This document shows, piece after piece, positions 51,696 to 60,060 of a stretch of DNA of 64,000 nucleotides (positions within the stretch are counted from its first letter, which is position 1; the number at the start of each line of letters is the position of its first letter). This stretch comes from an uncultured Burkholderiales bacterium (GTDB taxonomy: Bacteria > Pseudomonadota > Gammaproteobacteria > Burkholderiales > Burkholderiaceae). The notes below the pieces were generated by a model. That model worked only from the letters and a program-made list of their open reading frames with translations, was not told the origin of the DNA and searched no databases. The stretch is taken from positions 20,454-84,453 of the forward strand of contig CAMLJY010000022.1 of assembly GCA_946480465.1 (NCBI GenBank). The letters are read 5' to 3'. The position numbers were made by a program, and so were the translations under genes.

Positions 51696-53429
51696 ATGAA
51701 CTGGTTGAACTTGCCCGCGTGGGGCGCGGCCGGGCTCTTGGCCGGCTCCCTGGCTGCCTGCGGCGGTGGCACGCCGGCCGACGGCCGGACGGATGCGAGC
51801 GCGGCCTCCGGTGAGCGCAGGGCGGCCCTGGCGGTGGCCGACGCGGGCGGCCTGGCACCGGGCGCGTCCATCCATCTGCTGTGGATCGGCAACTCGCTGA
51901 CCAACACGCCGGCCGACTACCCGTACACCGAGGGCCCGATGCCCGAGCGGCTGAAGCCGATGCTGGCGGAACTGGGCATCACGATGACCTACCAGGCGCG
52001 CCTGAAGGGGGGTGCAGACTTCTCCGGCCATGCCGCCAATGCCGAGTTCATGGCGGAGATCGCGAACCCGGCCTACGACGCCGTCAACCTGCAGGGCTAC
52101 TACGAAGGCTTTTCGTCGGCGGCGGCCTACCAGGCGGCGGTGAAGCCCTTGTACGACGCGGCGCGCGCCGCCGGCTCGCAGGTGCTATTCGAGGCGGTGT
52201 GGCCGTACAACGACCCCGGCTTCCCGGCCTACCCGGCGGCGCCCAATGCGGTCGAAGGGGCCGCGGCGGTGATGCCCGGCGCGCACCCCGTGCAGGTGGC
52301 GCGGGTGTGGGAAGCGGTGCGGCTGGCCAATCCGGGCCTGTACCGCCGGCTGTACCTCGATCCCACCTGGACGAGCGACGGCACGCACCAGGGCAAGGTG
52401 GGCGACTACCTCAACGCGCTGGCCTACGCGCGCTTCTTCTCGGGCCGCTCCATCCAGGGCATCAGCTCGATGCCGCAGCCGGTGCGCGAGGCCTTGACGC
52501 CCGCGGACCTGCAGACGCTGAAGAACGCCGTCGATGGCGCCGTCACGATCTTCTACCGTGGTCCAGCCGCGCCGGCCACCACGTCGCTGAGCGTTTCCGG
52601 CGTCAGCGACGGGCAGGTGCTGCCCGAAGGGACGGGCCTTCGGCTGTCCGCCGTCGCGACCGAGCCCACGGGCGCGGATGCCAGTGCGCGGGTGGAATGG
52701 CTGGACGCGAACGGCGTGCTGTTGCACCGCGGTGCCTCGTTCAGCTGGTCGCCGCCGCCGGGGGACCATGCCGTCACGGCGCGCGTCGTCGGCCCGGACG
52801 GCAAGGCGGTCGAGGTGTCGCGGCGCTTCAGCGTCACGGCGGCGCCGGTCGCGCTGCCGCCCGTGGCGAAGGACCTGGCGGTGAACGTGGCGCAGCACGC
52901 CGACTTCCGCCAGGTCGACCTGATGTCCAGCGTGCAGCCGATGGGGCGCCCGCTCGTCTGGGGTTCGCTGCAGCTCGACCTCTCGCAGTTCAAGGGCCGC
53001 ACCGCGGCCGCGAGCGCGGCCGACCCCTCGACCGTGAACCTGGACTACGGCAACGGCTATGCCGGCGCCGACCTGATCCGCTGGCGCGTCCAGGACGATG
53101 GCGGGCAGTGGAGCAACTGGGCGGCGATGAACATCACCGTCGTGCCGGCACCGGCGCCCGCCGGACTCACGATCAGCGTGACCAAGGCCACCCGTTCCGG
53201 CTACCGCGCGGCCTATCGGCTGGCCACCAGCGTCGCGGCGCGCTGCCGGGCGGCCTGGACGCCGGGACATCCCTATGCCGCGCTGTACGACGACATTGCC
53301 AGCGACGCCGCAGGGCTGGTGCACGACAAGTCGGTGGTGCTCGGCGCGGCCGTGCCGCAGACCCTGCACGCCGTGTGCCGCGCGCGGGTCTCCGGGGCGG
53401 AGCAGGAGATCGCGATCCGGCTGCCCTGA
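51696..53429 (+). CDS. SGNH-type hydrolase lipoprotein with Ig-like domains
   Basis: A 577-residue secreted lipoprotein with signal ending 'SLAAC22'. Residues about 60-290 contain SGNH blocks: 'LLWIGNSLTN' with S67 and 'TWTSDGTHQ' with D228 and H231 for the catalytic dyad. Families with this layout deacylate sugars or lipids. After residue 300 follow one or two Ig-like domains ('SLSVSGVSDGQVLPEGTGLRLSAVATEP') and a final beta-rich region ('DLIRWRVQDDGGQWSNWAAMNI'). GAGGAG precedes ATG 51696. It lies between pncA (divergent) and the NrtR-type gene, with no functional link seen. Substrate unknown. Confidence 0.75.
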   Translation: MNWLNLPAWGAAGLLAGSLAACGGGTPADGRTDASAASGERRAALAVADAGGLAPGASIHLLWIGNSLTNTPADYPYTEGPMPERLKPMLAELGITMTYQARLKGGADFSGHAANAEFMAEIANPAYDAVNLQGYYEGFSSAAAYQAAVKPLYDAARAAGSQVLFEAVWPYNDPGFPAYPAAPNAVEGAAAVMPGAHPVQVARVWEAVRLANPGLYRRLYLDPTWTSDGTHQGKVGDYLNALAYARFFSGRSIQGISSMPQPVREALTPADLQTLKNAVDGAVTIFYRGPAAPATTSLSVSGVSDGQVLPEGTGLRLSAVATEPTGADASARVEWLDANGVLLHRGASFSWSPPPGDHAVTARVVGPDGKAVEVSRRFSVTAAPVALPPVAKDLAVNVAQHADFRQVDLMSSVQPMGRPLVWGSLQLDLSQFKGRTAAASAADPSTVNLDYGNGYAGADLIRWRVQDDGGQWSNWAAMNITVVPAPAPAGLTISVTKATRSGYRAAYRLATSVAARCRAAWTPGHPYAALYDDIASDAAGLVHDKSVVLGAAVPQTLHAVCRARVSGAEQEIAIRLP

Positions 53430-53473
53430 GGGGTTCCGGCCGGCACGGCGGCGCGCCGCATCGGGCCTCGCCC

Positions 53474-53502
53474 GTATAGTGGTCTTCGTTGCACCGCTGT
53501 AC
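53474..53502. promoter_or_regulatory. Imperfect inverted repeat and -10-like box before the NrtR-type gene
   Basis: GTATAGTGGT and ACCGCTGTAC pair at 8 of 10 positions around a 9-base spacer. The left arm contains TATAGT, a good -10 element. It ends 16 bp before the start codon, a fitting place for autoregulation. Confidence 0.45.
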
Positions 53503-53518
53503 GAACCGAGCCCGCGCC

Positions 53519-54214
53519 ATGCGTCCTGCCGAGCATCCCACCATCCTGTGCACCGTCGACGTCGTGCTGCTCACGCTGATCGGCGGTGCGCTGCACGTGC
53601 TGCTGCAAAAGCGCGCGGCCGAGCCCTTCGCGGGCGCCCTGGCCCTGCCCGGCGGCTACGTGCATGCGCAGGAAGACAGCGATGCGGCCGATGCCGCGGC
53701 GCGCGTGCTGCGCGACAAGGCCGGCATCGCCAGCCCGTACCTCGAACAGCTCGCCACCTTTGCCGGGCCGGCGCGCGATCCGCGCGGCTGGTCGGTGTCG
53801 ATCGCGCACGTGGCGCTGGTGGCGGAGAGCGCCTTGCGCGCCGTGCCCGCGGTGGCCGGCGCGCAGCCGCACTGGAAGCCGGTGGCGCGACTGCCGGCGC
53901 TGCCCTTCGACCACCGCCAGATCGTCGCGCACGCGGTGGAGCGGGTGCGCACCAAGAGCCACTACTCGTCGCTGCCGGTCTACCTGTGCGGCGAACGCTT
54001 CACGCTGCCGCAGCTGCAGGCGGTGTACGAGGCGGTGCTGGGCGAGCCGGTCAACAAGGTGAGCTTCCGCCGCAAGATCGACGAGCTGGGTGTCGTCGAA
54101 CCGATCGAGGGCGAGTTCGAATCCGGCGGCGCGCACCGCCCGGCTCAGCTGTACCGCGTGCGGCGGGCGTACCGGCACGCGCTGTCGGTGAGCGGGCGCG
54201 GGCTGGGGGGCTGA
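53519..54214 (+). CDS. nrtR: NrtR-type Nudix-fold transcriptional regulator
   Basis: A 231-residue protein. The N-terminal 150 residues have the Nudix fold ('LTLIGGALHVLLQKR', 'LALPGGYVHAQEDSDAADAA'), but the catalytic box reads R-V-L-R-D-K-A where active enzymes have REUxEE, so hydrolysis should be lost. The C-terminal part ('FTLPQLQAVYEAVLGEPVNKVSFRRKIDELGVVEP') is the winged helix of NrtR, a repressor of NAD salvage genes that senses ADP-ribose. It lies near pncA, pncB, nadE and the NadM/Nudix gene and is their likely regulator. The start has a weak ribosome site; an earlier TTG at 53489 is possible. Confidence 0.88.
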   Translation: MRPAEHPTILCTVDVVLLTLIGGALHVLLQKRAAEPFAGALALPGGYVHAQEDSDAADAAARVLRDKAGIASPYLEQLATFAGPARDPRGWSVSIAHVALVAESALRAVPAVAGAQPHWKPVARLPALPFDHRQIVAHAVERVRTKSHYSSLPVYLCGERFTLPQLQAVYEAVLGEPVNKVSFRRKIDELGVVEPIEGEFESGGAHRPAQLYRVRRAYRHALSVSGRGLGG

Positions 54215-54381
54215 ACCCGAGCCCCAGGTCGGCGCATGTGGCCGCCGGCCACCGCCCAGGCGCGGCCCACTGAAACAGGGGCCGGGCGCCAGCCGAGAAC
54301 AATGCCGCTTTCAGCCTTCTTCTGCGCTCTTCAGACTTGGCCGGCCGCTTCGATAGTGCTGGAGCAAGCCGTCTCGCTGGT

Positions 54382-54408
54382 TCAGGGGCCGGCGTCAAGA
54401 GCCCCTGA
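54382..54408 (+). promoter_or_regulatory. Hairpin in the leader of the chemoreceptor gene
   Basis: TCAGGGGC and GCCCCTGA form a perfect 8-bp stem with an 11-base loop, ending 20 bp before the ATG at 54429. It could be an operator or an RNA element that limits translation. Confidence 0.45.
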
Positions 54409-54428
54409 CACTGACGAGCGGAGAGCGC

Positions 54429-56420
54429 ATGACCCCATCCGACGCGAGCGCGCAGCGCGGTGCCGTTGATCCGATCCGGCGCGGGCCGGTGGCCGAGTTC
54501 TTTCGCTACCACGGTGCGTGGGCGCCCGGCATCCGGCTGTTCCGGCGCGTCGGCCTGCAAGCCAAGGCGCTGATCATCTCGGCCGTCTTCGCGGTGCCGA
54601 TTGCCGCGCTGTCCTGGAGTTATTACGGCGACAAGGCGGCGGCCATCGGCTTCTCGGCCAAGGAGCGGCTGGGCATCGACTACGGCAATGCGCTGCGCCC
54701 GCTGCAGGACCTGCTGCAGCAGCAGCGCCAGGCGGTGCTGCGCGCCGGGGCCGACGGCAAGCCCGCGGCCGCGCCGGACGCGGCGGGGCTGGAAGCCGCG
54801 CTGGCCAGGCTGGCCGCGGCCGAGGCGGCGCACGGCGAGGCGCTGGGCACCGCCAAGGCCTTTGCCGCATTCAAGACGGCGCTGGCGGCGCCGGCCGCCG
54901 CGGGCGCGGAGGCGGCCTACGCCGCGCACAGCGCCCGCGCGCAGGCGCTGCTGGACCTGCTGGGCGTGGCCACCGACGGTTCCAACCTGACGCTGGATCC
55001 GGACATCGATACCTATTACCTGATGGACGCGGCCTATTTCCGCCTGCCGCCGATGGCCGAGGCCGCCGCGCAGTTGCGCGACCGCGGCAGCGCGCTGTTG
55101 GCGGCGGGCTCCGTCACGCCGGCGCAGTTGCGCAGCCTGATCGAGCAGGCCGCGGTGCTGTCCGGGCATGCGGCCGGCATCCAGGCCGGCATCGCCAAGG
55201 CCAACGACTACAACGGCGGCGTGCGGGCCGCGGTCCGCGAGGCCGAGGCGCTGGCCGAGGTGCAGGCCTTCCTGAAGCTGGTCGACGGCACGGTGCTCAA
55301 GCCCGAGGGCGCCCAGGGCGATCCGGCCGCGCTGTCCGCCGCCGGCCAGCGGTTGCTGGTGGCGCTGCAGGGGCTGAACGAGCGCAGCAATGCCGAGCTG
55401 GACCGCCTGATCGCGGTGCGGGTCGAGGGGATGGAAGCCGGCCGGCGCGCCACCACCGCGGTGCTGGTGGGCAGCCTGCTGCTGGTGTGCTACCTCTTCA
55501 TCGCCTTTGGCCGGGTGCTGTCGGGCGGCCTGCGGGCCCTGACGCGCCACGTCGAAGCGATGCGCGACGGCGACCTGACGACCACGCCGCGCGCGTGGGG
55601 CAACGACGAGACGGCGCGGCTGATCGAGAGCGTGGCCGGCATGCAGCAGGCGCTGCGCCGCATCGTCGGCGAGGTGCGCCAGGCCTCCGACCACATCGTG
55701 CACGCCAGCGGCGAGATCGCGAGCGGCTCGAACGACCTGTCCGCCCGCACCGGCCAGGCCGCGGCCAGCCTGGAGCAGTCCGCCGCGGCGATGGAGCAGA
55801 TCGCCGCCACCGTGCGCCAGACCGCCGACACGACGGATGAGGCCACCCGCATCGCGCAGGCCAACGCCAGCGCGGCCGAGCGTGGCAACCGCGTCATCGG
55901 CGCCATGGCGTCGACGATGGACGAGATCCAGGGATCGGCGCGCAAGATCGCCGACATCATCGGCACCATCGACGGCATCGCCTTCCAGACCAACATCCTG
56001 GCCCTCAATGCGGCGGTGGAATCGGCCCGCGCCGGCGAGGCCGGCCGCGGCTTCGCGGTGGTGGCGGCCGAGGTGCGGCAGCTGGCGCAGCGTGCCGCGG
56101 GCGCCGCGCGCGAGGTGCGCACGCTGATCACCGCCAGCGTCGAGCAGGTCAGTTCAGGATCCCGCGTGGCCGAGGAAGCGGCGCAGGCGGTGGGCCAGAT
56201 CGTCGGCAGCGCGCGCCGCGTGAGCGAGCTGCTGGCCGACATCGCCACCGGCGCCAAGGAGCAGGCCAGCGGCGTGCACCAGACCACGCAGGCGGTTCAG
56301 GCCATGGACAGTGCGACGCAGCAGAACGCGGCGCTGGTGGAGCAGACGGCCGCGGCCGCGGCGTCGCTGCGCGAGCAGGCCGGCGCGCTGGCCGCCGGCG
56401 TGGCGGTCTTCAAGCTGTAG
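54429..56420 (+). CDS. Methyl-accepting chemotaxis protein
   Basis: A 663-residue receptor. A first membrane helix (about 45-67) and a second (about 345-365, 'TTAVLVGSLLLVCYLFIAFG') flank a helical periplasmic sensor domain of about 280 residues, rich in Ala, of the four-helix-bundle type. A HAMP domain follows ('RVLSGGLRALTRHVEAMRDGDLTT'), then the signalling coiled coil with the conserved hairpin tip 'DGIAFQTNILALNAAVESARAGE' and 'GRGFAVVAAEVRQLAQR'. The 46-residue polar N-terminus before the first helix is longer than usual. No other chemotaxis gene is near. The stop overlaps the convergent gene by 11 bp. Confidence 0.95.
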   Translation: MTPSDASAQRGAVDPIRRGPVAEFFRYHGAWAPGIRLFRRVGLQAKALIISAVFAVPIAALSWSYYGDKAAAIGFSAKERLGIDYGNALRPLQDLLQQQRQAVLRAGADGKPAAAPDAAGLEAALARLAAAEAAHGEALGTAKAFAAFKTALAAPAAAGAEAAYAAHSARAQALLDLLGVATDGSNLTLDPDIDTYYLMDAAYFRLPPMAEAAAQLRDRGSALLAAGSVTPAQLRSLIEQAAVLSGHAAGIQAGIAKANDYNGGVRAAVREAEALAEVQAFLKLVDGTVLKPEGAQGDPAALSAAGQRLLVALQGLNERSNAELDRLIAVRVEGMEAGRRATTAVLVGSLLLVCYLFIAFGRVLSGGLRALTRHVEAMRDGDLTTTPRAWGNDETARLIESVAGMQQALRRIVGEVRQASDHIVHASGEIASGSNDLSARTGQAAASLEQSAAAMEQIAATVRQTADTTDEATRIAQANASAAERGNRVIGAMASTMDEIQGSARKIADIIGTIDGIAFQTNILALNAAVESARAGEAGRGFAVVAAEVRQLAQRAAGAAREVRTLITASVEQVSSGSRVAEEAAQAVGQIVGSARRVSELLADIATGAKEQASGVHQTTQAVQAMDSATQQNAALVEQTAAAAASLREQAGALAAGVAVFKL

Positions 56421-56832
56421 GCGACATGCCGCCCGGCTGCGGCGGCAGCTGCGGGGGCTGGGCCGGCGGCTGCGAACCGGGCGGCTGCGCGGGCGGCATG
56501 CTCTTGCGGATCAGCGCCACCGCCAGGCTCAGCACGCCGGCGATGACCAGCAGCAGCGCGGTGCCGGTGCCCCAGAGCAGCCACACCAGCACGGGCGCGG
56601 CGCCGCCCAGCCAGGACAGCAGCGACTGCGTCAGGTCCAGCAGCAGCTTCAGCATGTCCTGCCAGCCGGGGATCCAGCGCTCGACGATGGCGGCGTAGGG
56701 GATCTGGTCGATCAGCGGCTTCAGGTCGCCGATCAGTTCGACGCCGCTGTCGACCAGCTGGTACAGGCCCCAGCCGGCCAGGGACCACAGCGCGAGCACG
56801 ATGGCGGTGACGAGCCAGATGGCGATCTGCAT
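56410..56832 (-). CDS. Small membrane protein with proline-rich tail
   Basis: A 140-residue protein with two membrane segments: residues about 5-28 ('WLVTAIVLALWSLAGWGLYQLV') and about 75-105 ('APVLVWLLWGTGTALLLVIAGVLSLAVAL'), joined by an amphipathic loop ('RWIPGWQDMLKLLLDLTQSLL'). The C-terminal 25 residues are Pro/Gln-rich ('QPPGSQPPAQPPQLPPQPGG'). Its last codons overlap the end of the chemoreceptor gene on the other strand. It lies 78 bp downstream of the patatin gene on the same strand and may be in its operon. No known function. Confidence 0.65.
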   Translation of the reverse strand: MQIAIWLVTAIVLALWSLAGWGLYQLVDSGVELIGDLKPLIDQIPYAAIVERWIPGWQDMLKLLLDLTQSLLSWLGGAAPVLVWLLWGTGTALLLVIAGVLSLAVALIRKSMPPAQPPGSQPPAQPPQLPPQPGGMSPTA

Positions 56833-56909
56833 GGTTCGGCCTCCGTGGGGGCGGCGGCGGGCGCCGCGATGGGCGGAAGTATGCCTAGGAGCCAGCGCGG
56901 TCAGGCCGC

Positions 56910-58868
56910 TCAGGCCCCCGCCGCCCCCGGCCCGCGCCGCGGCGGCACCAGCGCGTTCCAGCGGCCGTGCGGAAAGCGCTGCGCCAGCACGCTGATGCCG
57001 TGCTCGTAGCCGCGCTGCACGATGCGGTCGAAGCGCCGCCACTGCAGCAGGCCCACGCGGTCCAGCGGCGGGTTGAAGTACAGGTCCGTCAGTCCGCGTG
57101 ACCGGCGGCTGCGCGAGATGCTGTAGAGCACCATCACCGTCATGAGGTACGCGGCGAGCGATGGCAGCCGGTAGCGGCGCTTGCGCAGCGGGCGGAACTT
57201 GTCGACGAAGAGGTCCCAGCCGCCGGGCACCTCGTCCAGTTCCACCTTCAGCGGCTGGCGGTAGTCCAGGTCGATGCCGATCACGCGGCCGATGCCGCGC
57301 TGCGCCCGCATCACGTCGACGGGAAAGTTGTTGAAGCTGCCGCCGTCGCACATCAGCTCGCCGTCGTGCAGCACCGGCGGCAGCGCGCCGGGGATGGCGG
57401 TGCTGGTCAGGAGCGCCTTGGCCAGCGGGCCGCGGCGCAGCACCTGCTCGCGCGCATGGCTGTAGTTGGTGGCGATGCAGAACCACGGCTTCCACAGGTC
57501 CTCGACGTCGGCGTCGAAGCCGAGCAGGTCGCCCACCGCGTCCTGCAGGATGCGGCGCAGCCGCCGGCCGCGGAACAGCGACAGCCAAGGCAGCGGGTTC
57601 CAGTCGCCGGTGGGGTTGTTGCTGAAGGCGCGGCGGGCGTTCGCCATCACCTTGGCCCAGGGCTGGTCGGAGGCCACGTAGGCCGCCATCACCGCGCCGA
57701 TGCTGGTGCCGCCGACCGCGTCGATCTCGATGCCTTGCTCCTGCAGCGCGCGGTACACGCCCAGGTGTGCCAGGCCGCGTGCGCCGCCGCCGGCCATCAC
57801 GAGCCCCGTGGCGGTGCGGCTCAAGAAGCGCGCCAGGCGTGCCACGTCGCGCGGCTCGGCGGGGCGAAGGTGCCAGTGGTCGGCCACCGGGCGGCGGTCG
57901 AGCCAGGCGCGGGTTTGGCGCGGGCAGCGGGCGTCGGCCGGGTGCAGCAGTACCAGCACCTCGGCCGCCTCGGTGCGCGCGGGGCGGTTCAGCAGGCAGG
58001 CCTTTTCGTTGGCATGGATCACGGGCGGCTGCGCGGCATCGGCCAGCAGCAGCAGCTCGTCGGCGTCGCGGCAGCAGCGTTCGGTCCAGGCGGTGGGCAG
58101 CGGGTCACCCAGCAGCAGCACCATCTCGGCCTGCGCCTCGACACGGTCGAGGAAGAGCGTGATGCGGCGCTGCATGTCCGCCATCGCGCCTGGGCCCAGC
58201 GTGGCGTCGGGCGCGTTCAGCTCCTCGTCGATGCGGGCGGCATCGATGACCTCGACGCGGCCATGCACCGCCAGCTCCACCGCCAGTTGCCGCGCCAGTG
58301 CCGCGGCATCGACACCGGCGCTGATGGGCAGCAGGCCGACGGTGATCGGCCGCGCGAAGACGCTGGGCGACTGCGCATCCTTGAGCCGGCGGATGATCTG
58401 CCGCGTGAGCGCGACCGAGACCTTCGCGCTGCCGGCCAGCAGCTGGTCGAACGCGGCCTTGCCCAGGCGCGCCAGCACCGAATCGCGGATGGCGACCACG
58501 GTGGCCATGCGCGGCTCGCCGGTGTAGAGGCTCATCTCGCCGACGATCTGGCCGCGGGTGATCTCGCCCAGCATGCGCAGGCCCGGGCCGGCTCCGTCGT
58601 GCTCGCGGCCGGCCGGCGGCATGGCTCGCGGGCCGTGGCCGTTGCCCTCGTCGCGCACATAGGCGCGCAGGCGGCCGCTGACCAGCAGGTACATCGAGTC
58701 GCCGGGGTCGCCTTGTGCCAGCAGGGTCTCGCCGCCGGCCACCTCGACCCATTCCAGGTGCTGGCGCAGCAGTGCGAGGGCGCCGGCATCGAGGTCGCCG
58801 AAGGCCCCGCGCAACAGCCGGGTCAGCAGTTCGTCCTGGTAGGGCTGGCGCGGTGGGCTCGGGTCCAT
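56910..58868 (-). CDS. Cyclic-nucleotide-domain patatin-like phospholipase (NTE type)
   Basis: A 652-residue protein. Residues about 15-165 are a cyclic-nucleotide-binding (CRP-like) domain ('GETLLAQGDPGDSMYLLVSGRLRAYV', 'GEMSLYTGEPRMATVVAI'). A middle region (about 180-340) has the conserved 'VGLLPISAGVD' start seen in bacterial neuropathy-target-esterase relatives. The patatin domain has the oxyanion loop G360-G-G-A-R, the nucleophile S389 in 'GGTSIGA' and the catalytic D508 in 'CDGGSFNN'. Such enzymes hydrolyse phospholipids or lysophospholipids and may be controlled by ligand binding to the first domain. Start 58868 fits the domain start; a small membrane protein follows downstream. Confidence 0.93.
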   Translation of the reverse strand: MDPSPPRQPYQDELLTRLLRGAFGDLDAGALALLRQHLEWVEVAGGETLLAQGDPGDSMYLLVSGRLRAYVRDEGNGHGPRAMPPAGREHDGAGPGLRMLGEITRGQIVGEMSLYTGEPRMATVVAIRDSVLARLGKAAFDQLLAGSAKVSVALTRQIIRRLKDAQSPSVFARPITVGLLPISAGVDAAALARQLAVELAVHGRVEVIDAARIDEELNAPDATLGPGAMADMQRRITLFLDRVEAQAEMVLLLGDPLPTAWTERCCRDADELLLLADAAQPPVIHANEKACLLNRPARTEAAEVLVLLHPADARCPRQTRAWLDRRPVADHWHLRPAEPRDVARLARFLSRTATGLVMAGGGARGLAHLGVYRALQEQGIEIDAVGGTSIGAVMAAYVASDQPWAKVMANARRAFSNNPTGDWNPLPWLSLFRGRRLRRILQDAVGDLLGFDADVEDLWKPWFCIATNYSHAREQVLRRGPLAKALLTSTAIPGALPPVLHDGELMCDGGSFNNFPVDVMRAQRGIGRVIGIDLDYRQPLKVELDEVPGGWDLFVDKFRPLRKRRYRLPSLAAYLMTVMVLYSISRSRRSRGLTDLYFNPPLDRVGLLQWRRFDRIVQRGYEHGISVLAQRFPHGRWNALVPPRRGPGAAGA

Positions 58869-59002
58869 GCGGTGGCGGCCGGGGCCGTCGTGCGGGGCCG
58901 CCGCCCTGGTGCGGCCGGCCTGCGGTGCACTGTAATCCTGCCGGGCCGCGCCGGGCAGGCCGCGGGCCGCGGGCCGCGGCCACGCGAACCGGACACGCCC
59001 GG

Positions 59003-59929
59003 TCAGCGCGCGGTCCGCGTGTCCGCCGCGGCGAGGCCGTCCAGCGCGCCGAGGTTGATGGCCGCGCGCAGCGCCGACAGGAAGGCGCCCGCGGCCACCG
59101 ACGGGCTGCCGGGGCGCAGCACCATCGCGCGCAGCAGGATGTCGGCTCGTGGCTCGATGCGCAGCACCGTCAGCCGCGGCTGGAAGGTGGCGACGCTGAG
59201 GTTGTCGACCACCGCCACGCCCAGGCCCTCGGCCGCCAGCTCCAGCGCGGCCCGGTGGGTCTTGACGGCCACCGGCGCGGGAAAGCGCCAGCCGTGGTGC
59301 TCGCCGTAGCGGCTGACGAGGCGGCCGACGGGGTCGGTGTCGTGCAGCTCGATCAGCGACATGGTGGCCAGGTCCGCCGCGTCGATGGCCGAGGCGCGGG
59401 CGAACTTGCCCAGCTGCGCCGGCAGCGCCGCGCACACCAGGTGGCAGCTGGCGAGTTCCTCGAAGGCGATGGCCGGGTGCGCGGGCGGGTCGAAGGCGAC
59501 GGCGACGTCGATCTCGCGCAGCAGCAGCGACTGCGTCAGCTCATGGTGGTGGCCGCTGCCGAATTCGCAGCGCAGGTCCGGGAAGCGCTCGTGCAGGGCC
59601 CGGTAGGCGCGCGGCAGCAGGCCGGTCAGCGCCGGCACGGTGCCCACGCGCAGCCGCGGCTGCGGGCGGCTGCGCAGGTTCAGCACGGTGCGGCGCACGT
59701 CGTCGATGCCACCGAAGGCCTGGCGGATCACGGGGGCCAGCTGCAGCAGCTCTTCGGTGGGGTGCAGACGCCCCGCATGGCGGTGGAAGAGGGCGAAGCC
59801 GACCGTGATCTCCGCATGCTGCAGGTGGCGCGTGGCTGCGGGCTGGGAGATGTTCAGCAGCCGCGCCGCGCTGCTGATGCTGCCGGTCTGCAGCAGGGCA
59901 TGGATCAGCTCGATGTGGCGCATGCGCAT
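59003..59929 (-). CDS. LysR-type transcriptional regulator
   Basis: A 308-residue LysR protein with winged helix 'IELIHALLQTGSISSAARLLNISQPAATRHLQHAE' and an effector-binding domain ending near 300. Start 59929 (MRMRHIEL) is preferred to 59968, whose extension is unlike the family. It is divergent from the solute-binding protein at 60061, with 131 bp between. A palindrome with exact T-N11-A spacing (59964-59982) lies in this gap, so the regulator very probably controls both genes. The ligand is perhaps the amino acid or amine bound by that protein. Confidence 0.9.
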   Translation of the reverse strand: MRMRHIELIHALLQTGSISSAARLLNISQPAATRHLQHAEITVGFALFHRHAGRLHPTEELLQLAPVIRQAFGGIDDVRRTVLNLRSRPQPRLRVGTVPALTGLLPRAYRALHERFPDLRCEFGSGHHHELTQSLLLREIDVAVAFDPPAHPAIAFEELASCHLVCAALPAQLGKFARASAIDAADLATMSLIELHDTDPVGRLVSRYGEHHGWRFPAPVAVKTHRAALELAAEGLGVAVVDNLSVATFQPRLTVLRIEPRADILLRAMVLRPGSPSVAAGAFLSALRAAINLGALDGLAAADTRTAR

Positions 59930-59963
59930 GGCGGCCGATTGTGCGGGCCGCGGCCGGCGCCGG

Positions 59964-59982
59964 CCCATGCCGGCCAGGCATG
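59964..59982. promoter_or_regulatory. LysR box (T-N11-A palindrome)
   Basis: CCATGCC-GGCCA-GGCATGG, a perfect 7-bp inverted repeat with the T-N11-A pattern of LysR recognition sites (T at 59967, A at 59979). It is 35 bp from the LysR start and about 80 bp before the start of the divergent binding-protein gene. Confidence 0.75.
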
Positions 59983-60060
59983 GATGACCCGCATCCGCGC
60001 ATGCCGCGGCAAGGTGCCGCTTCCTAGACTGGCCCCGTCACGACCGCCGGAGCCCGCGCG

